From: Saussurea involucrata
Lineage: Eukaryota; Streptophyta; Magnoliopsida; Asterales; Asteraceae
Direction: 5' to 3'
NCBI GenBank assembly: GCA_033807775.1
Contig: CM066320.1
Location: 179,958,784-180,022,783 of the forward strand
Length of the DNA stretch: 64,000 bases
Position 1 is the first letter of the stretch, and every line of letters starts with the position of its first letter. Below the pieces are notes generated by a model. That model had not been told where the DNA came from, did not search any database, and saw only the letters and a list, made by a program, of their open reading frames with translations. Below, one piece after another: positions 33,574 through 42,389 of the stretch. The translations under genes were made by a program, and so were the position numbers.

Positions 33574-35547
33574 ATGGCAAGAACCAAGAGAATGAACACC
33601 AACCCCGATGCACTCACACGTGCGGCCGTCCGCCGCAGGACCGCCGAGGAACAACCACCGGAAGCCGTCACCAATGACCTGAACGAACCGCCACCGGTCT
33701 CCGGCGAAAACCCGATCATCTCCGGTGCGGCCGACGAGGGTTCTTCAAAGCACGAAAGCCCAAAAGCTACTTCATCATCGCAAGTCTCAGACAACAGTAT
33801 CACCCATTTCGAGACCGAGACACTTCTAGCCGAAGAAGAAGAGAGGCGGTTAGCAGAGGAGTTCAAACAGAAAATGGAAGCCATTAGAAAAAGAAAGGAA
33901 GAGGTCGAGAGGAGGCGTCGAAAGGAAGAAGAAAGAATCAGAAAGGAAGAAGAGGAAAAGCGAATGGAAGAAGAAAGGTTGAAGGCTGAGAAGGAAAGGA
34001 TTTTTGAGAAAGAAAGGAAAAGGGCTGAGGCAGAAATTTTTGCTGAAGAAGTGGAATTTCAGAGGAAGGTTGATGATGACTATCAGGAACAATACCGCAA
34101 GCTTGGGGATAGTGTTGAAAGAGAGACAGTGAGGAAGACTGCCCACAGTGGGGAGAACCTAATTCTGCGGGCCACAAGAAGGAAAGGAGTGGTCACCCGG
34201 TCTGCGGTGACCAAAGCTCTGAAACAACCGACAAAAAGGCCGGCAAAACAACCGTCAAAGAAAGGTACAAGTCTTCAGCCCTCTTTAAGTTCATCTTCTG
34301 TTGAGATTGATGTTGGGGATGACCAAGTTCAAACCAAAAACCCACATCAATCCACAGTGGGCACTGCGCATGCCCCCAGTGGGGTGCCCAGGCAGTTCAC
34401 CACTCCGGAGGTGGCTGCCCACTATGAGTGCATTGCTACACAGAAACTGAAGTTAGAGAGGGGTTTCGACCCTGAGTTTGTTGAGGCCAACCCATTTGTT
34501 AAGAATAGGATTGTAGCGCAAGACTGGTCGATTTTGGCTGAAGCCAATCGACGCGCGAATGCCTCGTTAGTGCGTGAATTTTACGCCGAGGCCTCTCAAG
34601 CAAAGGATCCCACTGTGGTAGTTCGGGGTAAGCAAGTAAGCTATACTCCAGGAGCGATTAACCGGGTATTAGGAAGAAGGAGCCCGGCTGTGTGTGAGTT
34701 TGCCCAGTTTTTAAAGAAAATGACCCCGACGGACGAGGATCTTGTCTTGCGCGAAATAGCAGTCGAGGGGAAGCCGTGGAATAAAGACGGCCAGAGAAGG
34801 TGCCTAAATGCTAGCTCCCTCACTACCGAGGCCGCTGTTTGGTTCCAATTTCTCCGGGCCTCTGTGTCCCCAACATCGCACGATACCACATTGTCTATGC
34901 ATAAATGTGCTTTGTTGTACTGCCTCCTCACTGGACGAAAAATCAACGTCGGAATTGTTATGCATGCGGCCATAGATCAAGCTCGAAACAGAAAGAAGGT
35001 AGTCTTGCCCCTTCCTTGCCTCGTTACGTTACTAATGATAGACGCAGGTGTACCCTCGGCGGTGGAGGATCAGTGGTTTGACTCCACGAGCAACATCAGC
35101 GCACAAACCATCCGCAAGATGGGAAGGTACGTCGCCACTCCTCCAGCTGAACAAACAGAAGATATCCCCACAGTGGGGACTGTTCACCCCACTGTGACCA
35201 TTGCTGAGGAGCATGTTGTGAGAACGCCGCGTACACCACTCCATTCAACCGAGGCCGGATCATCAAGCAACCAAATGGGAGAGATTTTGGCAGCTTTGAA
35301 GAGGCTCACATACAGGATCGAGTTGCTGGAAAGTGAGCAGCGATATCAGAACCGGGCCACACAGAAATTTTGGATGTATACAAGAGAACGGGATGAGGTG
35401 ACGGGCCTGATGATGAAAGAGGCCAACCCAATGCTAGCTGCTCAGCTCCCAGATTTTCCTGAGGATATTTGCCCAACCAATGCCAGTGATGACGAGTTTG
35501 AAGAGGATGACGCCGCCAGTTCACCAGATGCCACCCCGACCCGTTGA
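33574..35547 (+). CDS. Element E ORF2, Athila accessory protein (657 aa)
   Basis: The frame is open from ATG 33574. Residues 85-180 form a long, highly charged coiled coil rich in E, K and R (EERRLAEEFKQKM to EFQRK). A basic stretch at about 200-235 (TRRKGVVTRSAVTKALK) could be a nuclear signal. Residues about 280-515 form a globular domain with GAINRVLGRR, FLRASVSPTSHDTTL, YCLLTGRKINVG. I relate this domain to the plant-specific family found in Athila ORF2 proteins (Pfam 'putative plant transposon protein', PF20167). The tail is acidic. No signal peptide or transmembrane segment is visible, so the traditional label 'env-like' is not supported. Its role is unknown. Confidence 0.8.
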   Translation: MARTKRMNTNPDALTRAAVRRRTAEEQPPEAVTNDLNEPPPVSGENPIISGAADEGSSKHESPKATSSSQVSDNSITHFETETLLAEEEERRLAEEFKQKMEAIRKRKEEVERRRRKEEERIRKEEEEKRMEEERLKAEKERIFEKERKRAEAEIFAEEVEFQRKVDDDYQEQYRKLGDSVERETVRKTAHSGENLILRATRRKGVVTRSAVTKALKQPTKRPAKQPSKKGTSLQPSLSSSSVEIDVGDDQVQTKNPHQSTVGTAHAPSGVPRQFTTPEVAAHYECIATQKLKLERGFDPEFVEANPFVKNRIVAQDWSILAEANRRANASLVREFYAEASQAKDPTVVVRGKQVSYTPGAINRVLGRRSPAVCEFAQFLKKMTPTDEDLVLREIAVEGKPWNKDGQRRCLNASSLTTEAAVWFQFLRASVSPTSHDTTLSMHKCALLYCLLTGRKINVGIVMHAAIDQARNRKKVVLPLPCLVTLLMIDAGVPSAVEDQWFDSTSNISAQTIRKMGRYVATPPAEQTEDIPTVGTVHPTVTIAEEHVVRTPRTPLHSTEAGSSSNQMGEILAALKRLTYRIELLESEQRYQNRATQKFWMYTRERDEVTGLMMKEANPMLAAQLPDFPEDICPTNASDDEFEEDDAASSPDATPTR

Positions 35548-35909
35548 ATGGTTTGTTAAAACTTTGGTTCCACTCTTTTGCTCTCAAAAACAATTTTAAA
35601 TTTCGGTTTGTTTTATATTTTGTGCCTTTGGCTAGGCTTTTGACACTTTGCTGAATTCTTATTTTGGTTCGTAATGCATGAAATCCTATCGCTCGGTAGG
35701 TACTTTTGGGTACTAACGTATTTGTTGTTTGAATGCTTGTTTGATCTCGTTCCATTTCAAGGTACAACTTTCGGCTTCCAACTTAAAAAGGTCCCTTTTG
35801 TAAGTACGAATCTCAACTTGATACCATGAAATGATATAGGCCATTTTTCGCATCCAAACACGATCCTTTTTGTACCCCAAACCACCACCTTTGTTCATTA
35901 ATTCAATGT

Positions 35910-35993
35910 CACAGTGGGGACACTGTGAGATTTTAAGTTTGAGGTGGGAACTTCCAGAGTGACCCCCAGTTTGCTCACAGTGAGGACACTGTG
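35910..35993. repeat. Paired 18-bp inverted repeats of the element E motif
   Basis: CACAGTGGGGACACTGTG (35910-35927) and CACAGTGAGGACACTGTG (35976-35993) have perfect 7-base arms and a 4-base loop. They stand 66 bp apart in the 3' untranslated region. Confidence 0.9.
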
Positions 35994-36107
35994 AAGTCCA
36001 AGTTTGAGGTGGGTAAGCCGTACCCCCCACACCAAAAAAAAAAAAAAAAAAAAAAAGAGAGAAAATACAAAAATACAAAAGAAAAACGGAGTGTCACTAA
36101 CAAAATT

Positions 36108-36180
36108 GATGGTGTGCCTTTTCTGGACCATCAAAGTGCTCACTCCCAGAAAAAGATGGTGTGCCTATTCTGGACCATCA
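36108..36180 (+). repeat. Two-copy direct repeat in element E 3' region
   Basis: A unit of about 25 bp beginning GATGGTGTGCC and ending GGACCATCA occurs at 36108-36132 and 36155-36180. The copies differ by one base in the middle and are each followed by a CACTCCC/CACCCTC stretch. ATGGT...ACCAT makes each unit able to form a small hairpin. Confidence 0.8.
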
Positions 36181-36599
36181 GAATACCCACCCTCACAAAA
36201 AATAGCCATACTCCTTATTCCCAAATAAAGCCTGAAAGTGTACGTACTTATCATAGCAAAATACTAAACACCCACTTCTTGAAATAAAAATCTCAAAGCG
36301 AGATCTTCGGTCCATGTTTGGAAATTTTTGCCAAAACCCTTGGGAAAAGATTCAAAGCCATAAACCCTTCAAACCCAAGAAAGCCCTATTGATCAAAAGG
36401 TAAACAAGGGAAAGGTTTCGTCAAATACAAAAGTGAAATTTTCAAGTTTGGAACCGAAGGAAGTATCGAAGGAAGGAGATCAACGCCCATTCAAGTCAAG
36501 AAATATGTAAGTCCCTCAAAGACCTTTTATGCATTGTGTTTCATTTTATTTCTTTCTTTTTATTACTTGGGGACAAGTAATGATTTAAGTTTGAGGTTG

Positions 36600-38183
36600 T
36601 GATAACTCTATTTTTAGAGTTATTATTTCCATTTATTTTCCACTTTATTTTGTCAATTTTAGCCATTTCACTTCTAAAACCCCCCATTCTTGGTAGGATT
36701 TACGAAAACGAGCAAAAGGAGTGAACCATGGTCTTTAATAAATTATTTGGGGAAGTTTTGGGTGTTTTCTCGATTTTTCATCCGCAGTGACGTATACAGT
36801 GCCCACTCCGGTTCCCCACTCTTCGAGCTGATAAAAAAGAAATCAAAAAGAAACTTTTAGTTGGGATCTAATTTTCTGGAGGAGGAAGGTTCAATGACAG
36901 AGAAGCTGAGATTTGGCTGTTACAAGTGTTCCTCAAGGCTTCACATCATGATTGTACCTTTGTACTTGCAAAAGTTGACTTCTAATGGACCATTGGGTAA
37001 AAATGGCTATACATGGAGGATTGAAGTATTATCCTTTGAGCTGATTTCTGCATCTCCCTGCAGTCCTTGCACCTTGGAAAACCCTTTTTGTGTAAAGACC
37101 AACACCTTCTTCTTAGTATAAAAAGGAGTGTTGGGTCTCATTTATTATAACCATCTATCTTGCAATTTATCTAGCATTTCCTTAAGTTGTAAGCTTTCAT
37201 TTACTGCAGTAACTTAGCATTTAATTTCAGTAATTTATTTTCTGTTGTAGTTCGAAATACACAGTGCAGGGACGACTTCTCGTTCCCCACTGTGAGCAGT
37301 TAATGCAAATCACTTTCAGTTTTATTATGTGCAATTCTTCATTTTTTGTTTTCTTTACTTCGGAAATGTTAGGCTAAACATCCTTTGGGATGTAGGAAGG
37401 AGAAGTACCTGGATTTTATCAAAAATGCTTGAGTAATCTTTATACTTAGAATATTTGTTGTTTTGGTCTTTCATTCTCGATATTTACCCAAGGATGCGAA
37501 CAAGCTGATCACTTGCAAGGATCTAAAGTCTAGTTCTTAACTTAGAAATAAGTAGAGCGCAGTGACACGAGCTTGAATGATGCTAGGGGATTCGAAAGAA
37601 TTCTTTTGACACTTACGAAAGTGAGGTCGGCACAGTGAGCTAATCTCTGCCCACTGGAGTAGTAGGCAAGCTAATTTGTGTATTAAAAACACTTAGAGTA
37701 TTTGTCTCTACACATTCCATCGAGGCCTGAAAAGGTCCATTTAGAGATTACCATTGACGAAACAACAAGTACTAAGAGTATGGGATTTTTATCTAACGGT
37801 GTGAGTATTTTGTAACCGGGCTTTTCTAGCGAAAATGTCCACCACGAATACGAGGATCACTCTAAGGACCGAGTATTTGAGATAAATTTTAGGGAAAATC
37901 CAACCTACATTCCTCCTTTTTAGAATTTAGTAAATCGTTTCAAGTAGCTATTTTACCAAACCAAACCAAAGTATTATTTTCCTCTCTAGTTGAAACTTGT
38001 AAAAGGAGCTCATGAGAACCGTATTGTCTTGATTGTCCAGTCTCTGTGGATTCGATTCTGGTATTTTACCAACTATTACTTGCTGTGACGATCATAGTGG
38101 ACAGTGTACACTTGCACTTCCCACTGTGGACAGTTTGCAACCCACTGCGATTAAAACACACATTTCGCACTTACCAAGTTTTT
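36600..38183 (+). repeat. Element E 3' LTR
   Basis: The 1584-bp LTR differs from the 5' LTR at three positions that I could find. It ends ...TTACCAAGTTTTT and passes directly into element D (ACAATCAAAT). No 5-bp duplication of the left flank GCACC is present. Confidence 0.92.
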
Positions 38184-39505
38184 ACAATCAAATAATATAC
38201 GTGTGGGTATAGAATTAACAAGAAGTGTACCAGAAACCACATCCGCCGATTCTTTCGCTTCTTCAGTAGTCATGTGAAACGCTCGACCCGTTGGTCTTGG
38301 GGTATTCGGCTTCTTTTATTGATCCCCACTAATCTTTAACTTTGGGCAATCTTTTCGAAAATGACCAGGCTTCTTACATTCAAAACATGTTGGTCCTTGA
38401 ATGGGACAGTTCCCAATTAGGTGACCACTCTTTCCACATTTAAAACATTTATTTGGAACCACTCGACACGGGCCAAAATGTTTACTTCTGCATTTCTGAC
38501 ACCAGTTGGGTTCCCGCTAGGCTCAAAATGGGTGTTCTTGACAAAAGGTTTGATCTTTGCGCAGATTCTGACCGACCCTCCCACTTGAGCTTTCTCAGCT
38601 TTATCTCTTGCATAAACTTCTTCTATAATCTTAGTTTCCTCAATCGTCTCTCTCAGAGTCGAAGCTTTAGAATTTCGGACCCTGGACATCATATCAGACG
38701 GCAAGCCTTTCAGATAAGCTTTAATCTTTTCTTTTTTAGTTGGGGCCACATGACCCACTAAGTTGAGCTTTTCCAAGAAGATTCGAGTATATTCCCTTAC
38801 TGATAAATTCCCTTTCTTAAGCGTTCGAAATTCTTCTTCAATACGATCCATTTCGTTCTCGTTGCATTATTCTTCTAAAATTTTCTTTTTGAACGACTCC
38901 CAATTCATTGCCGCCAAAACCGGAGCTGCAACAGTTGATGTCACAATATTCCACCATGTCAGAGCATTTCGTCTTAGCATTTGGGATCCGAATCTAACTT
39001 TTGAATCTTCATCACATTCACATGCTCTAAAGGCTTGTTCTATGTCTCTAATCCAATTCTTACATGCAATTGAATTATCTGACCCAACAAACTCTGGTGG
39101 CTTGCAACTTAAGAACGTCTTGTAGGAGCAAACTTTCTCCATTCTCCTATTAGCATTCATTACCGGATTAGTAGGTGGAATTACAGTACCGGTACCCATC
39201 TCTTGTCTCTGTGACTCAACACTTCTATCATTAAATTGTTTCATAAACATCTCTCGTTGTTGAGTTAGTGCAGCATTCATGACTCTCATCATGTTTTCCA
39301 TCATGCATGACTCCAGAGTAGATTTCGTCATCACCGGATTAGAAGTACCAATGTTGGGTCGATGAGCTTGACTCCCTCCTTCCCCCGGGATGGGTGGCCT
39401 TGGTGGACTTGTATTAGCCTCACCATTTTCAGGTTGATTTATTGCAGATTCATTTGCCACACAGCCCTCTGAAGAGGTAGGAGGTCTACTTGGTGTATTA
39501 ACCAT
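38184..39505 (-). pseudogene. Element D gag and first part of protease, broken
   Basis: The gag start is the ATG complementary to 39503-39505 (MVNTPSRPP). It carries FLSCKPPEF, NALTWWNIV, MDRIEEEF and LPSDMMSRVRNSKAS. An in-frame TAA is at 38867-38869. Frameshifts near 38500 lead into the zinc knuckle part (CFKCGKSGH in another frame near 38400-38450). The protease reads up to the cysteine codon of the active-site box at 38184, where element E interrupts. The rest of the box is at 28526 and below. Confidence 0.88.
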
Positions 39506-39843
39506 TGTATTCTGATGAAACACATAAAGATAACCATAAGAAAAGGCTATATACAACTCAAACACAAGGAAACGTACTTTAACGTTCGTTAATCGCCATA
39601 ACAATCAGAAACAAGTACGCTTACGTAACAATATATTCATAATAACAGTAGCTAATTGAAATTATGAACATACTACACATAAGAATTCTCATTACCATCA
39701 TCACAATTCTTAATTCACGTATTTCCGTCAACTCTAAAACCCTCATATCCTAATATTTCTACCCAAGTCTCACGATCATAACTTACTCATCTCAGTTTAA
39801 GTCTAAGTATCTTACTATCATACTTAGATCTCTTAAACTACAA
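39506..39843 (-). other. Element D leader
   Basis: About 340 bp of AT-rich untranslated leader, homologous to the leader of element C (22261-22715). No ORF was seen. Confidence 0.6.
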
Positions 39844-39854
39844 CTCTGATACCA
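39844..39854 (-). other. Element D primer binding site
   Basis: CTCTGATACCA (plus strand) is the complement of the initiator tRNA-Met site, three bases from the LTR start at 39858. Confidence 0.85.
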
Positions 39855-39857
39855 AAC

Positions 39858-41150
39858 TGAAACACCCTAAAATTCGAATAAATTTAAACCTTAAATAGAC
39901 AAAGGTTTACAACAACATTTTCCAAAACTTTCATTCACAAATGGAGAAATTAGTAACGAAGGTTCGTAATTACAAACAAAATATCATAAACAACCTACTA
40001 ATCTAATCCATAGCCAAACGAGTTTAGATTATAAAGGTTGTTTACGGAATCTCCCAAAAATCTTCAATCTAAACTAATCTCTCCATTAAATCTTCAAAAG
40101 CTATGATCCACGTACAACTCTTCGCTCATCCCTTATATTCTCTGTCCGTACTAGCATTTGGTAAAGAAATTAGTTTTGGAAACATTAGGCTTGCGCCTAG
40201 TGAGAATATTCAGTTTAAAATCAAAACATTTAAAAGTTTTGAAATATTAAATCTGTAAGCAAAGTAAATATAAATTTAACCTATCCTTCATTTCCATAAC
40301 GTACACATAACATCTTTCGATGACGGGAAACCTACCTGATTCCATGAGTATGACGAGCACCAAGTAAGTCATAGTATCATGTTTAAGAACGCCACTAAGA
40401 ATCACTGATGATCCTAGATTTCAGCTCATGTCCAAGAAATTACAATTAATTCATGCATATACCTTATTTTCCAATACAAACGGGAATTACAAGTAAACCA
40501 TGCCTATTCCACGTTTTCACAACAACAATACAATACGGGAATTACAATTAAACCATGCATATTCCACGTTTTCATGATAGCGCTTGTGCTTATGGATCCA
40601 TTACACGAATTCGTACTCATGTAATTTATTGTACTTATAAGGATGAAATAAATCATAAGCTCATGGCATTTGTGAAACTAAAGTCAAACAATTGGCTTCA
40701 CTATAAAGAATTCTCATCTAAATAATCTCTGTCAAAATACTGAAAATATTCCAGTTTACTAAAATTCAATTAATATTAAAGTTTAGAAATTATTTAATAA
40801 ATTTCCCAAAAGTTTAATCTGTAAATTTATGAGAAAGTGGTATTTGATATATAACTCTGAATCAGGCCCGGAAAACTTACCCGGAATTGGATCCGGTAAA
40901 GTCCGGAAAATGAATCTGGAACTCTTATCCAGATGTCAAACCTGGAAATTACTATCCGGAACTTTGATCCGGAAACTCTATTCAAATGTTGGATTCGGTT
41001 ATTAACTATCCGGAGATTTGATTCGGTAATCTTATCCGGATATCATCGGAAAACCATAATTGATTCATCCGGAAAACCCATTACCCGGATTCATCCGAAA
41101 ACTCTTATCCAGATTCGACCGGGAACTTACTCGTTCCCCGATTTACACAT
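39858..41150 (-). repeat. Element D 5' LTR, first part
   Basis: The LTR starts TGAAACACCC where TGTAACACCC is usual. A TCCGG-rich block lies at 40860-41130. It is cut at 41150 by element F, with CACAT (41146-41150) as the left target duplication. Confidence 0.87.
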
Positions 41151-42122
41151 TGTTGGTCCCGAAGGCCTATACAAGTTTGTAGAAGGGGGGGGGGGGGGGG
41201 GTTGAATACAAACACACAGATTTTACTTTTCTAAATTGTTTATTGATAAATCATTAACAATTTACAGCTTGTTGCGGAAACAAGATTAAGGATAAACCTA
41301 AATCTAAGCAAGTTGGAACACTAAGGTTTCTTGCACTAAGAAAGATAAGGAGATTACTAATAAAATCCTATCTTGAGAGAGATTTGAACTTGTCCAGAGT
41401 TAGCAAGTTACTTCAAATGAAGTGAGTTCATCTCTTTATATATTGCATGCATTTAATGCAAGTCAGTATATACTTTACACGTGTCATCAGCTGGTTGGTT
41501 GCATGTCATTGACCTTGGTTGACAACCTTAGTAGCCGTAAGGATGAACAGTGTAGTATCAGAGTGTTTGTACGATTTCAGATATTCGGAGGTTCTTTTCT
41601 GACATTTCGTACGGAGGCGTGCAAGGGTGGTTAAGACAAAAGTACTTTGTACGGAGGACTTCATGATCAGCTTTCGTTGATTCAGCGATTATCATCTACT
41701 ATTCAGCAGATGATAAAGTTCAGCGATAGCTGAAGTCTTGTACTAGATACTTCACGTTGAGTGGACAAATCTGAGTCTTCGCTGATCCGCATCAGTTCAT
41801 TAGGAGACTTATCGCTGGTTCTTGAGCTTGATCTTCGACTTCAGCGTAGAACCTTTGTTGACGTGAAACTTGTCTTCAGGGATCATAAGTAAACAACTAA
41901 CTTATCAGCGATCATCATAATGACTGAACAGACTCAGAGCATTTATGGTGAACAGTGTTCGCTGAATGTTTAATCTAAAAAGCGAGAGTTCCTATCAGCG
42001 GTACTGGAAGATCTTAGTACTTATCAGCGATAGTGAAACTCTGATACATATTGTTTACTTACAATTTTCACTAAGTATATAAGAGAGGGTCATTATCAAA
42101 TCACTGAGGGTTTGGATCAACA
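41151..42122 (-). repeat. Element F 3' LTR (left copy)
   Basis: On the plus strand the LTR runs TGTTGGTCCC to GGATCAACA, 972 bp. It has a G17 run (41185-41201) and at least nine CAGCG/CGCTG motifs between 41690 and 42033. The polypurine tract (minus strand AATAGGGGGAGAT) is at 42123-42135. Confidence 0.94.
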
Positions 42123-42389
42123 ATCTCCCCCTATTTGATTATGACATAGCAACAAAGAAAATTGCTATTTAATGAAAACATAAGGATAAAAAGAACTCAT
42201 AAAATATTTGTCCCTTTTACTGTTTTCTGGGATCTTTTCAGTACTGATGGAGTAAAGTACATTCGCTGAAATCTTTCTTTAAAATATTGAAACATGTTAC
42301 AATGAAGAACAGAAAGATTACAAGTACAAGCGAAATAATTTACAAGTACAGAAGGATAACTGATACAATAGAGAAAAAAGGAGATTATA
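42123..42389 (-). other. Element F 3' untranslated stretch
   Basis: About 270 bp from the polypurine tract to the end of the accessory frame. AT-rich, no gene seen. Confidence 0.5.

Larger units (their letters stand above)
35548..36599 (+). other. Element E 3' untranslated region with internal repeats
   Basis: About 1 kb with no gene. It contains two copies of an 18-bp inverted repeat (35910-35927, 35976-35993) and three copies of a TTTGAGGTG/TTTGAGGTT stretch (near 35937, 36002, 36590). It also has a run of about 22 A (36036-36057) and two copies of a GATGGTGTGCC...CTGGACCATCA unit (36108-36132, 36155-36180). The last TTTAAGTTTGAGGTTG before 36600 is the likely polypurine tract. Confidence 0.7.
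28527..38183 (+). mobile_element. Element E: non-autonomous Athila-type Ty3/gypsy element, very young
   Basis: The 9657-bp element has two 1584-bp LTRs (28527-30110, 36600-38183) and an Asp-tRNA primer site. It has a 959-residue gag-protease frame whose end is fused to the integrase C-terminus, and a 657-residue second frame. I found only three substitutions between the LTRs (28760/36833, 28931/37004, 28968/37041). RT, RNase H and the integrase core are absent, so mobility needs proteins from a relative. It lies between the cysteine and glycine codons of element D's protease active site, with no visible target duplication. A short CCCAC(A/T)GTGGG-type motif recurs throughout. Confidence 0.93.

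Noticed and set aside
33574..35547. Label 'envelope protein' for E ORF2
   Set aside because: No signal peptide, transmembrane segment or furin-type site is visible. The domain content points to a plant transposon-associated protein family.
36036..36057. Poly(A) run as sign of an inserted cDNA or SINE
   Set aside because: No pol III boxes or flanking duplication were found. It is probably part of E's 3' region.
41422..41634. 70-residue frame that recurs at 53535-53747
   Set aside because: It lies in both LTRs of element F. Duplication explains its conservation.
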